Shown piece after piece: positions 24,420-32,868 of a DNA stretch of 61,586 nucleotides. Under the pieces are notes generated by a model, which saw only the letters and a list, made by a program, of their open reading frames with translations, made no database searches and was not told the origin of the DNA. Both the position numbers and the translations under genes were made by a program. Position 1 is the stretch's first letter, and every line of letters begins with the position of its first letter. Location of the stretch: assembly GCA_012840345.1 (NCBI GenBank), contig DULO01000120.1:1-61586 (forward strand), read 5' to 3'. The stretch comes from Candidatus Fermentithermobacillaceae bacterium. GTDB lineage: Bacteria > Bacillota > Sulfobacillia > Fermentithermobacillales > Fermentithermobacillaceae.

Positions 24420-25744
24420 TCCCTAATCACTCCCACCATGTAGCCTTCCACCCGGCTCTTGAAGTCGGTCACGTTTACGCCCATGACCAGCCTGGTGCCC
24501 GGGAAAATGGTTTGGGCCCGGAAGTACCCCGACCCCAACCGCCGCATGTTTTCTCTAAGAGCTCTAAGCTTTCCGTAGAGTTCCTTTTCTTGAGTTTCGA
24601 GAAACAGGATCAAGCGCTTTACGCGGAGGCGGTCGTACTGGTTGAACCCGGAGGAATACTTTGACTTGTTGGCGTTTTTGAGTTCCTCTTGGACTCTCTG
24701 AAGGTCTTTCTCCAATGTTGAAAACTCTCTCCGGTACTTGGGGCTTACTCCTACCTCAATTACTGTGGGCGCGTCCATGTCGGTACCCACCGTGTCGACA
24801 TAGACGCCTTTGCGCGCGCGTATTCGGCCTCCCACTATGCGTCCTCCCGGGTCGGTTACCTTAATGCTTCCTTCCGCTTCGACGACGCTGTGGAGGATAG
24901 CTTCCGCCACCTTTACGGGCCCCATCGTCCGCACCAGGGAATTCTCGATGAACTTGCAGAGGACGCCCCCTCCCGATTCCACGGTCTCGCCGGGAGCGCT
25001 GATGCCGCCCTTAACAGCGATCTGGCCGCCGGCCGAAGCGGAACCCAATATGGAGCCTTCCACTATCAAGTTCTGTCCCGCGGACACACGGTAACCCGGG
25101 CTTATGGATCCCTGTACCGTGATGTCTCCGACGAACTCCAGGTTGCCCGTTTCCTTGTCTACGTTTCCTTGGATCACCACGTGGTCCATAACGTACACGA
25201 CGCCGTTCTCTACGTAGGGTATCCCGGGCCGACGTGCCAAGAGAGACTTCCCGTCCGCGGAAAGGCAGGTGTTTTCGGAAGTGGCTAAGGCCGACGGTTC
25301 GGGTCCAAGGAGCACCGGAAGGCCCGTCACTCCCGTTCCCCGTTGGCGCTTGTCGTTACCTTTCGCGACGCAGAGAACATCGCCTTCTCTGACGGTATCC
25401 AAAGCCAGCATGGCCTGCCACCGTTCTTTGAAATCCGGGTCCACGGGGTACTCGGAAACAGGACGCTCCGCCGGTTGGGGGAAGTTGAAGACGATTTCGG
25501 GTTCACGTGCGTCCTCATCTTGGGGCGTCCCTTCCATCGTTCCCCACGCCACTTGGTAGATGATGCCTCTGGGACCCTCCACCGCTTCCACTAGGGCGCG
25601 AACCGAGACCCCGTGGGTAACGCCCTCGGCTCTTAGGGCGTTTCGCAAGTCGTCCACGGTATAGTCGGGTCCGTGGGGCAATATCACGAACGCCGCCATG
25701 GTATCATCGGAAATCACTATCTTCGGACGCACAAACTCCTCCAT
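24416..25744 (-). CDS. fapA: FapA family protein (flagellar assembly protein A, DUF342)
   Basis: This 442-residue cytoplasmic protein has a DUF342 core: an N-terminal unit, then a right-handed beta-helix-like region rich in Gly/Val turns (about 180-320, for instance GDITVQGSISPGY and GQNLIVEGSILGS). A C-terminal coiled coil follows (about 330-410, EKDLQRVQEELKNA). The family is linked to flagellar assembly and polar placement in some bacteria by genetic context and a few knockouts, and the mechanism is unclear. It is 13 bases downstream of the sigma factor gene and overlaps the small gene after it. Confidence 0.88.
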   Translation of the reverse strand: MEEFVRPKIVISDDTMAAFVILPHGPDYTVDDLRNALRAEGVTHGVSVRALVEAVEGPRGIIYQVAWGTMEGTPQDEDAREPEIVFNFPQPAERPVSEYPVDPDFKERWQAMLALDTVREGDVLCVAKGNDKRQRGTGVTGLPVLLGPEPSALATSENTCLSADGKSLLARRPGIPYVENGVVYVMDHVVIQGNVDKETGNLEFVGDITVQGSISPGYRVSAGQNLIVEGSILGSASAGGQIAVKGGISAPGETVESGGGVLCKFIENSLVRTMGPVKVAEAILHSVVEAEGSIKVTDPGGRIVGGRIRARKGVYVDTVGTDMDAPTVIEVGVSPKYRREFSTLEKDLQRVQEELKNANKSKYSSGFNQYDRLRVKRLILFLETQEKELYGKLRALRENMRRLGSGYFRAQTIFPGTRLVMGVNVTDFKSRVEGYMVGVIRD

Positions 25745-25757
25745 TCGCCTGCCTCCG

Positions 25758-26540
25758 TCAGTCTGCCATGTGTGACAACACGGCCTTAAGCCGCAGAACC
25801 GCTTTGGTATGTAGCTGGGAAACCCTGGACGGCGATACCCTCATTACGTAGGCTATTTCCTTGACGGTGAGACCTTCGAAGTAGTAAAGGCTCACTACCA
25901 GCCTCTCCCTGTCCGGAAGCCTGGCTATGGCGTTGGCCAAGGCCTCCCTCCTTGATGACCACTCCGCTTCGTCGAGAGGGTCTGGTGCTTTTTCATCCTT
26001 TACTTCCGGTCTCCGGGTGTTGGTGTCGCTGTCGTCGACGTTGCCCCACACATCTTCCAATGACAATATCGATGAACTGGCCATATCCTGAATACGCTGT
26101 TCGTATTCTTCCATGGTAATGCCGAGCTCCGCCGCGATCTCCTCGTCCGTGGCGGACCTGCCCAGACGGTTCTCCAAGTCTTTCACGGCGTGCTCCAACT
26201 GCCGGTTCCGGTGCCTCACAGATACAGGAACCCAGTCCATGGACCTAAGGCCGTCGATCATCGCTCCCCTTACCCTCGCTACCGCGTATGTCTCGAACTT
26301 CACGCCGCGTTGCGGGTCAAAGCGCTCTATCGCGTCAATCAGGCCCAAGCTGCCGTAACCTATGAGGTCGCCTTCCTCCACGCTCTTGGGAAGGTTCACC
26401 ACGACCCGGCCGGCGACATACTTGACGAGTGGCGCGTATCTGGTAATGAGGGCGTCCCTCGCTGAGCGGTCGTTTCTAATCTTGTAGGCCCGCCACAGCT
26501 CCTCGGTGGTTTTTTCTTGAATGTCACTGGGGTTAAGCAT
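25758..26540 (-). CDS. sigD: RNA polymerase sigma factor, FliA/WhiG (sigma-D) family
   Basis: This 260-residue alternative sigma factor for late flagellar genes has region 2 with LITRYAPLVKYVAGRV and GSLGLIDAIERFDP, and the family-specific YAVARVRGAMIDGLRSMDWVP. Region 3 lies around ENRLGRSATDEEIAAELG, and region 4 has the helix-turn-helix LTVKEIAYVMRVSPSRVSQL. The longer frame (26612) overlaps pilZ. The ATG at 26540 overlaps the pilZ stop and has GGAGCGGAG in front. As in Bacillus, it is encoded at the end of the fla operon, so class-II expression would feed class-III genes. No anti-sigma gene flgM is in the window. Confidence 0.93.
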   Translation of the reverse strand: MLNPSDIQEKTTEELWRAYKIRNDRSARDALITRYAPLVKYVAGRVVVNLPKSVEEGDLIGYGSLGLIDAIERFDPQRGVKFETYAVARVRGAMIDGLRSMDWVPVSVRHRNRQLEHAVKDLENRLGRSATDEEIAAELGITMEEYEQRIQDMASSSILSLEDVWGNVDDSDTNTRRPEVKDEKAPDPLDEAEWSSRREALANAIARLPDRERLVVSLYYFEGLTVKEIAYVMRVSPSRVSQLHTKAVLRLKAVLSHMAD

Positions 26541-26910
26541 GGCTCCGCTCCAATCCGCCGCTAAGTACGACGCGGGCAATTCTCTCTTTGTCACCGGGCG
26601 CCAAGGAAACAAACTGGACAGCTGCCGCCTTGTTGCCGTTCCCGGTGTCTACTTGGCGCACCGGGCGCGCCAGCAAGAATATGGGTCCTGTCGGAAGAAA
26701 CAACTGGATTTCCAGTAGCTCGCTCTCTCCGCTCCACAAATCGACCTCCGCGTCTACCGGAAAAAACATGCCTCCCGCCGAAAGGTCCTGTGTCGTGGAA
26801 GTGTGCCAGCTCGCTTTGGTATCGCTAAAGGCCGGCAGAGGCCGGTACCAAACCGGATAGCTCACTTCCGCCCGGTAATCACTTCTCCGCTGAGTTCTGC
26901 CGTCAGTCAA
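26533..26910 (-). CDS. PilZ domain protein (c-di-GMP receptor)
   Basis: A 125-residue stand-alone PilZ domain. The c-di-GMP binding signature is intact: RxxxR at R9-R13 and DxSxxG as DLSAGG at 42-47, followed by a beta-barrel. There is no N-terminal YcgR domain, so it is shorter than the YcgR/MotI brake of motility. Its place between flhA (8-base overlap) and the sigma gene suggests it modulates export or motor function in response to c-di-GMP. The target is not known. Together with the riboswitch at the operon head, it gives two c-di-GMP inputs to one operon. Confidence 0.92.
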   Translation of the reverse strand: MTDGRTQRRSDYRAEVSYPVWYRPLPAFSDTKASWHTSTTQDLSAGGMFFPVDAEVDLWSGESELLEIQLFLPTGPIFLLARPVRQVDTGNGNKAAAVQFVSLAPGDKERIARVVLSGGLERSHA

Positions 26911-28945
26911 CTTTGATCACCCTTACCGCTTCAATGTTTGCTCTTTCATCCAGCTCCTCGTATGCCACCACCGCTATGTCCGGGACTATACGGGAGGCTA
27001 TCTCGTACACTTGGCTCCTGACTACCGCCGAAGTAAGGAGCACAGGGCGCTTCGCTTTTGACCCCACCTCGGTCATGGCTTGGGATATGGCTTTCATCAT
27101 CTGAGACAGCCTGTCCGCGCTCAGGGCGACGTAGGACCCCCGGTCACCCTTCTTAGTAGCTTCGATGATCTCTCGCTCAAAGGAAGGGTCTAGGGTGGCC
27201 ACCGGGAAAGGCCCTTTGTCTAAACCGGTCTCCTTAGTGATTAGGCGCGCTAGGCCTTCGCGCACCCGCATTGTGAGGTAATCAACATCTTTGGACACTC
27301 TGGCTGCGTCGGCGAGGTTCTCCATTATGGTCACCAGGTCCCTGATGGGCACGCCTTCCCGGACCAGGTTCTGAAGCACTTTCTGAACATCCCCCACGCT
27401 AAGGAGAGAAGGGATGGCCTCCTCCACGGCTGTGGCGTCCTCCTGCTTCGCCAGGTCAATCAACCGCTGGGTTTCTTGGCGGGTCAAGAGCAGGTGAGCA
27501 TTCTTCCGGAGGGCTTCCGTAAGATGGGTGGCCACAACGGCGGACGCCTCGATAACCGTGTACCCCAGGGATTCCGCCTCGTCCCGATCGTCCCTGGGTA
27601 TCCAGACAACGTCCAGCCCAAAAGCCGGTTCTTTGCCGGGAATTCCCGACAAAGGCTTGGTGACGCCGGGGCCCTCCAACGCCATGAGCCTGTCGGGGTA
27701 CACTTCTCCCGAACCGATCTCCACGCCGCGCAGATTGATGCAGTATGTATTGGGACCCAGACCGGCAAAATTGTCTCTCACCCTGACGAAGGGGATGAGC
27801 ACGCCCAGTTCCGCCGCGAGTTGCCTCCGCACCATGACTATGCGGTCCATAAGGTCTCCCCCCTGAGAGGGGTCCGCCAGAGGTAATAAAGCGAGTCCAA
27901 ACTCGATCTCCAGAGGATCGACTTTGACCAGTCCTTGGGCGGCTTCAGGCCTCTTCTGGTCTTCAACCTCCTTCTTGTAGGCCTCTTCCTGCTTGTCTTT
28001 TTCCATAGTGGCTTTGGCCTTCTGCACCGACGCTCCTATGAGCAGCCAGAGAACTCCCAAAACCACCATTGGCAGCTTGGGAAGTCCCGGGACCAGGCTC
28101 AGCGCGATGAGAGCCCATCCGGTAAACGTGAGCACCTTGGGGGACGCCGATAGTTGTGACAAGACTTCCGAGCCCAGGTTATCCTTGGAGCTCGAGCGGG
28201 TTACCATGATGCCCGTAGCCGCAGATACGATTAGGGCCGGCAGCTGGCTTACCAGGCCGTCGCCCACTGTGAGCAGGGCGAACTTCTGGAAAGCCTCTCC
28301 GGCCGAGAGCCCTTGTTGCATCATGCCTACGGCAAACCCGCCGAAAAGGTTAATCACCGTGATGATGAGGCCGGCGATGGCGTCGCCCTTCACGAACTTG
28401 GACGCGCCGTCCATGGCCCCGTAAAAGTCCGCTTCCTGCTCTGTCGCTTTGCGCCTCGCCCTTGCCTCTTCTTCGGATATGAGTCCGGCGTTGAGGTCCG
28501 CGTCTATGGACATTTGCTTGCCGGGCATGGCGTCTAGGGTAAAGCGCGCGGCTACTTCAGCTACTCTTTCAGCTCCTTTGGTGATGACAAGGAACTGGAT
28601 GATCACAAGGATGATGAAGACTACGAACCCTACAACCTCATTGCCGCCCACCACGAAGTTCCCGAAAGCCTCGATGATTCGTCCCGGGTTGCCGTTAAGG
28701 AGGATAAGCCTGGTAGAGGACACGTTTAGCGCAAGCCTGTAGAGGGTCAGTACCAGGAGCAAAGACGGAAAGACCGAGAACTCCAGCGGTTCCTTGGTGT
28801 ACATGGTCAGGAGGAGGACGCCGATGGAGATGCTTAGGTTTGCCGCCAAGAGAAGGTCTAAGATGTACCAAGGCAGCGGTACGACCATCATGGCGATTAC
28901 AAGGACTATTAGTATGGAGACCATGCTCTCCGCTGATTTCCTCAA
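26903..28945 (-). CDS. flhA: Flagellar type III export protein FlhA
   Basis: This is the inner-membrane export gate protein that forms the nonameric ring binding chaperone-substrate complexes. The 680-residue protein has about eight N-terminal transmembrane helices (1-310), a conserved FHIPEP-family loop (SADLNAGLISEEEARARR and ERVAEVAARFTLDAMPGKQM) and a large cytoplasmic domain (about 350-680). TTG start overlaps the flhB stop. It follows fliQ-fliR-flhB, as in Bacillus. The usual next genes flhF and flhG are missing here. Confidence 0.97.
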   Translation of the reverse strand: MRKSAESMVSILIVLVIAMMVVPLPWYILDLLLAANLSISIGVLLLTMYTKEPLEFSVFPSLLLVLTLYRLALNVSSTRLILLNGNPGRIIEAFGNFVVGGNEVVGFVVFIILVIIQFLVITKGAERVAEVAARFTLDAMPGKQMSIDADLNAGLISEEEARARRKATEQEADFYGAMDGASKFVKGDAIAGLIITVINLFGGFAVGMMQQGLSAGEAFQKFALLTVGDGLVSQLPALIVSAATGIMVTRSSSKDNLGSEVLSQLSASPKVLTFTGWALIALSLVPGLPKLPMVVLGVLWLLIGASVQKAKATMEKDKQEEAYKKEVEDQKRPEAAQGLVKVDPLEIEFGLALLPLADPSQGGDLMDRIVMVRRQLAAELGVLIPFVRVRDNFAGLGPNTYCINLRGVEIGSGEVYPDRLMALEGPGVTKPLSGIPGKEPAFGLDVVWIPRDDRDEAESLGYTVIEASAVVATHLTEALRKNAHLLLTRQETQRLIDLAKQEDATAVEEAIPSLLSVGDVQKVLQNLVREGVPIRDLVTIMENLADAARVSKDVDYLTMRVREGLARLITKETGLDKGPFPVATLDPSFEREIIEATKKGDRGSYVALSADRLSQMMKAISQAMTEVGSKAKRPVLLTSAVVRSQVYEIASRIVPDIAVVAYEELDERANIEAVRVIKVD

Positions 28946-30039
28946 TTCCGGTCCTCCCCTCCGGGTGACTTACCAGAGACTCTATAGACATAAGCCAGGA
29001 CTTCCGCGACGGCCCGGTACAGTTCCTCGGGGATCATCTCCCCTATGTCCGCGGCCTTGTACAGCGCTCTCGCGAGCGGCGGGTTCTGGACGACCTGGAC
29101 TCCGTTTTGTTGCGCTGTTTGCTTGATTCTGAGCGCTACGTCGTCGAGGCCCTTGGCCACCACTACGGGGGCCGGGTTTACGGCGGCGTCGTACTTGATA
29201 GCGACCGCGTAGTGCTCCGGGTTGACTATCACGGCGTCGGCTGTCTTTACGTCTTCCATCATCCTCCTGCGCATGAGCGCCCTCTGCCTGGCTCTGATGA
29301 CGGTTTTGACCTCGGGCTTGACTTCAGAGTCCCTCAACTCTTCCTTCAGTTCTCTCGGGGTCATCATTAGGCTCCGCTCGTACTCCCACCACTGGTAAAA
29401 CCTGTCCGCGGCTCCCAATACCAAGAGCACTATCCCGCAGTTCAGGACCAGCCTTTCGGTGATCTCCCGGGTCATCTTTAGGGACACGGGCAGGTCCCGC
29501 ACCAGGAGAGATGACATCTCGGGCCAGACCTTTTTCAAGGTGAGGTAAGCGGTCAATCCTACCATGGACACCTTCAAGAGCGATCTCAATCCATCCACCA
29601 GGGCTCGCCTAGAGAACAACCTCTTAAGCCCCTCGAGGGGGTTGAGGCGGTTTAGATCGGGTGTGAGCAGGTTCAACCTCACGCCGAAACCTACTTGCGC
29701 GACCGAAGCCGCGACGCCGAAAACCATCGTCGTGAGGGCCAAGGGCAGTATGGCCAAGCACGACACGGCCCCTACTTCTCGCAAGGCCTCCATCGCCCAG
29801 CCCACGGTTATTTGCCCCGGCCCCGCCGACCACATGGCCCGGAGCCTAGTCGAAATGAACTTCACTACCGGGTCAAGGCAGAACCTCAAAGCTATCACGC
29901 CCGCGAGGAACCCCGCCGCCGAGACCAGGTCCGAGGACAGGGCGACCTGCCCTTTTTCCCTGGCCATCTGCCTTCGCCGGGGCGTTGCCGGTTCTTTCTT
30001 CTCTTGAGCGAACAACTGCAGGTCGATTTCGCCTATCAT
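28942..30039 (-). CDS. flhB: Flagellar export switch protein FlhB (NPEH variant)
   Basis: FlhB spans the membrane four times and switches the export apparatus from hook to filament substrates after self-cleavage in its cytoplasmic domain. The ATG at 30039 (ATGA overlap with fliR) gives 365 residues beginning MIGEIDLQLFAQEKKEPATP. The longer frame from 30369 is an antisense artefact through fliR. The cleavage site, normally NPTH, reads NPEH at 273-276 (VNPEHYAVAIKYD). The Asn-Pro bond is retained, so cleavage may still happen, but the Thr to Glu change is notable. Confidence 0.95.
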   Translation of the reverse strand: MIGEIDLQLFAQEKKEPATPRRRQMAREKGQVALSSDLVSAAGFLAGVIALRFCLDPVVKFISTRLRAMWSAGPGQITVGWAMEALREVGAVSCLAILPLALTTMVFGVAASVAQVGFGVRLNLLTPDLNRLNPLEGLKRLFSRRALVDGLRSLLKVSMVGLTAYLTLKKVWPEMSSLLVRDLPVSLKMTREITERLVLNCGIVLLVLGAADRFYQWWEYERSLMMTPRELKEELRDSEVKPEVKTVIRARQRALMRRRMMEDVKTADAVIVNPEHYAVAIKYDAAVNPAPVVVAKGLDDVALRIKQTAQQNGVQVVQNPPLARALYKAADIGEMIPEELYRAVAEVLAYVYRVSGKSPGGEDRN

Positions 30040-30803
30040 CTGGCCAATGCCCCCACCAGGCTCTGAAATACCGACGAGAGGGTCTGGACTATCTCCTTTG
30101 TGAACACATCGTAGAACGCTATGGAAGCCGACATTATGCCCAAGCCCACAACGGTTTTGAGCGGCATGCCAACCACAAACACGTTCATCTGCGGGACGGT
30201 CCGCGCCATGACTCCAAGGGCAATGTCCACAATCAGAGCGGAGACCCACACGGGACAGGAAAGGATGACCGCGGCCCACAGCATCTTTCCGAAAGCTAAA
30301 AGCCCGATCTCTCCCCATTCCGCGGGAATGAACGCTCCTCCCGCCGGAACCAAGGCGAACGACTCCCATAGACCCTTGACGAACAGGTGATGCCCGTCCA
30401 TGGCAAGGAAGACCATGGTGATAAGAAGGTGTTTAAAAGTGCCCATTACCGGTACCGACTGGCCTTGGGCCGGGTCGATTACGTTGGAGAGCCCAAAACC
30501 TATCATCATGTCTGATACCTGTCCCGCCATCTCTACCGCCGACATGACCATGGCGGTGAGAAAGCCCAGGAATAAGCCGAAGACCAACTCGCCCAAAACT
30601 GGGGCCACCATAGCGGGAAGCGAGTCCGGCAGATCCGCCACGGGGACGCTGGCCCACATGAGGTACCCGGTGACCAGCGAGATTCCCGCTTTTACCTGGC
30701 CGGGGACGTACCTGGCCCCGAATACCGGTGAGGTAAGCACCAGTCCCGTGGTGCGCAGCACTACGCATACGTATGGGAATATGATGGGAAACAGGTCACC
30801 CAC
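30036..30803 (-). CDS. fliR: Flagellar export protein FliR
   Basis: FliR is a core component of the FliP5Q4R1 export gate. The 255-residue, almost wholly hydrophobic protein has the N-terminal segment RTTGLVLTSPVFGARYVPGQVKA (motif quoted in part: SPVFGARYVP) and the GLSNVIDPAQGQSVPVMGTF region conserved in the family. It follows fliQ by 15 bases and is coupled to flhB by an ATGA overlap. FliR and FlhB, fused in some clostridia, are separate here. Confidence 0.95.
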   Translation of the reverse strand: MGDLFPIIFPYVCVVLRTTGLVLTSPVFGARYVPGQVKAGISLVTGYLMWASVPVADLPDSLPAMVAPVLGELVFGLFLGFLTAMVMSAVEMAGQVSDMMIGFGLSNVIDPAQGQSVPVMGTFKHLLITMVFLAMDGHHLFVKGLWESFALVPAGGAFIPAEWGEIGLLAFGKMLWAAVILSCPVWVSALIVDIALGVMARTVPQMNVFVVGMPLKTVVGLGIMSASIAFYDVFTKEIVQTLSSVFQSLVGALAR

Positions 30804-30818
30804 TGCCGCGCCCTCCGT

Positions 30819-31085
30819 CTAGCCTAGTCCGGCCAGCTTCTCCATGTACCGGTTAGCGAAGTCCGCCAGCGTCCTGAGCATCCAGCCTCCAAAGAGGAAC
30901 AGGGCCAAGAGCACCGACAGGATCTTGGGAACAAAACTTAAGGTCTGATCATGTATCTGGGTAGTCGCCTGAAAGATTGACACAAGCAGGCCGACCGCTA
31001 CCGAGATCACCAGGACAGGGGCGGACACCGTCAATATGGTAAGAAGCGCTTCCCGTCCTACGGTTATCACCTGATCGAGGGTCAT
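30819..31085 (-). CDS. fliQ: Flagellar export protein FliQ
   Basis: This 88-residue protein has two hydrophobic helices and the family signature GLLVSIFQATTQIHDQTLSFVPK. It is one of the helical subunits of the export gate together with FliP and FliR. The ATG at 31085 follows the fliOP stop by 25 bases with AGGTGAC before it. Size and position between fliP and fliR are standard. Confidence 0.95.
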   Translation of the reverse strand: MTLDQVITVGREALLTILTVSAPVLVISVAVGLLVSIFQATTQIHDQTLSFVPKILSVLLALFLFGGWMLRTLADFANRYMEKLAGLG

Positions 31086-31110
31086 CCAAAGTCACCTCTC
31101 GCTTCGCTGT

Positions 31111-32289
31111 CTATCTGAAACTGGCTATCAGGGACTTTGTTATGAGCCCCCAGCCGTCGACAAGGATAAAAAGCAAGATCTTAAAGGGCAAGGAAATGAG
31201 AACCGGCGGAAGCATGAGCATCCCCATGGACATGAGCGTGGAAGATATCACCATGTCCACTACCAAAAAAGGCAGGTACAGCATGAATCCCATCTCAAAT
31301 GCCGTCCGGAGCTCGGAAATGGCAAACGCGGGCACCACCTGCAAGAGTGACAGATCTTCCGACGATTCGGGAGGAGTCTCGGAGCCCATCTGGACAAACA
31401 ACGCCAGGTCGTTTTCACGCGTTTCTTTCAACATGAACTCCTTGATGGGGCCGGAAGCCCGGTCTATAGCGCCCGCGAGGTCGATTTCTCCGGCGATGTA
31501 CGGGGCGATGGCCACCTTGTTCACCACTCCCCAAGTAGGAGCCATAACAAAGAACGTTAGGAGCAGGGCTATGCCCACCAAGACCTGGTTAGGAGGAGTT
31601 TGCTGTGTTCCAAGGCCGGACCTTAGGAACGAGAACACCACTACTATCCGGGTAAAGCACGTGGTCAGGATCAGGATGGCGGGCGCCAAGGTCAGGACCG
31701 TGAGCATGCCGAGGATTCCGAGGGCCGTTCCGAGGCTTCCCTGGCTTTCGCCGCCCAGGTTGATGTTAATCTCAGGTACGGGAAGGGTCGGGGACGCGAA
31801 GCCTCTAGCCGCGCATGCGAAGACCGCGGTTCCCGCAAGGATGAGTATGAGCGCCCACCGTTTGGCGTTCGCCCGTTTGGAGAGCTTCTTCAGCTCCCCC
31901 GCCAAAGCGGCGACGAAGGACTTTGACGCGGGCTCGTCGGGAAACGTCCGTTCAGGAGTGCTTTCGTCCGGGACTGTATTGTCAGGAGCGGGTCCTGGAG
32001 TCCGAGTGTCTAGGTCGGGGAGTATATCGGCTCCGGCGTCTTCGGTTTCTTTGAGAAGAGTAATGGTGTGATCTGTCACGCCCAAGAGCAGCAGCCGGCC
32101 GTTCCACTTCACAACGGAGAGAAGGCGGTTTTGGCCTAGCGGGAGAGAATCTACCACGTTCAAATGGCTTCCGGGGTTCCTTACAAAGCTTCCGCCCCTC
32201 CGCTTGACCAAGTATAGGCAGAACGCAAACAGAAGCCCAAGAAAGCCTAGTATCTTGAAAAGCGCTGACGCCAACGAAAAATCGTCCAT
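31111..32289 (-). CDS. fliP: Fused FliO-FliP flagellar export protein
   Basis: One uninterrupted frame of 392 residues combines two proteins that are normally separate. Residues 1-90 are FliO-like: a transmembrane helix (LGLLFAFCLYLV), a basic stretch and a small domain with VVDSLPLGQNRLLSVV. Residues 90-140 are a Pro/Asp-rich linker. A hydrophobic segment with an AxA-like end (about 148-168) looks like the cleavable FliP signal peptide now internal. Residues 190-392 are FliP, with TCFTRIVVVFSFLRSGLGTQ and a C-terminal VLISLPFKILLFILVDGW. FliO helps assemble the FliP ring. Fusion would fix their ratio unless processed at the internal signal. Confidence 0.93.
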   Translation of the reverse strand: MDDFSLASALFKILGFLGLLFAFCLYLVKRRGGSFVRNPGSHLNVVDSLPLGQNRLLSVVKWNGRLLLLGVTDHTITLLKETEDAGADILPDLDTRTPGPAPDNTVPDESTPERTFPDEPASKSFVAALAGELKKLSKRANAKRWALILILAGTAVFACAARGFASPTLPVPEININLGGESQGSLGTALGILGMLTVLTLAPAILILTTCFTRIVVVFSFLRSGLGTQQTPPNQVLVGIALLLTFFVMAPTWGVVNKVAIAPYIAGEIDLAGAIDRASGPIKEFMLKETRENDLALFVQMGSETPPESSEDLSLLQVVPAFAISELRTAFEMGFMLYLPFLVVDMVISSTLMSMGMLMLPPVLISLPFKILLFILVDGWGLITKSLIASFR

Positions 32290-32388
32290 AAGGTATGCCG
32301 GAAAACCCGGCGGGCACCCCCCTTATCTATCTGTCTCCCGCTTAAGTCTCCGTGCTGTGTCCCGGGTCCGAAGGCCCTTGGAAACGTG

Positions 32389-32868
32389 TCAGTTTACCTT
32401 TTTAAACTCCTTATCCGCCTTCTTGTGGAGAATCTCCCGGATTCGAACGCCGAAGTTCTCATCTATAACGACCACTTCGCCCAGGGCGAACGGTTTTCCG
32501 TTCACGAGAATGTCCACCGGATCGCCCGCGGCCCGGTCCAACTCGACGACCGAGCCTATGGTCAGGTTTAAGAGGTCCTTTAGGAAACACCGGGCCTTGC
32601 CCAGTTCCACGCTGACCGACAGGGGCACGTCCATAAGCAGCTCCATGCCCGCCACCGGCCGCTCTGTGTGAGCGTCGGTCGAGAGCTCTTGAAACACCGC
32701 CGGACCGATGTTTGGTGCCTCTAGGGCCGGCGCGTTCTTCGAAGCCTCGTCTTCCTCAACTTGCTTCCGAAGGGGCCTCACCGCCCCTTTACCCTGGGGC
32801 TCCGCGGCGTCCGAACGCTCCTTTAGCAGTTCGTCTATTTCGCTTTGGCTAAGGTTTACGAAATCCAT
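32389..32868 (-). CDS. fliN: Flagellar motor switch protein FliN
   Basis: This is a C-ring component that stabilises the rotor and docks export cargo. The 159 residues consist of an N-terminal EIDELL motif similar to the CheY-binding start of FliM, a charged linker (20-70) and a SpoA/FliN domain (about 75-155: LLMDVPLSVSVELGKARC, VVIDENFGVRI). It is the short FliN type, not the Bacillus FliY, as no CheC phosphatase domain is present. The start is adjacent to the fliM stop. Confidence 0.93.
   Translation of the reverse strand: MDFVNLSQSEIDELLKERSDAAEPQGKGAVRPLRKQVEEDEASKNAPALEAPNIGPAVFQELSTDAHTERPVAGMELLMDVPLSVSVELGKARCFLKDLLNLTIGSVVELDRAAGDPVDILVNGKPFALGEVVVIDENFGVRIREILHKKADKEFKKVN

Noticed and set aside
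30040-30369. Upstream extension of flhB to 475 codons
   Set aside because: The extra 110 codons overlap fliR in another frame and read as Cys/His/Gly-rich noise. The ATG at 30039 begins like known FlhB.
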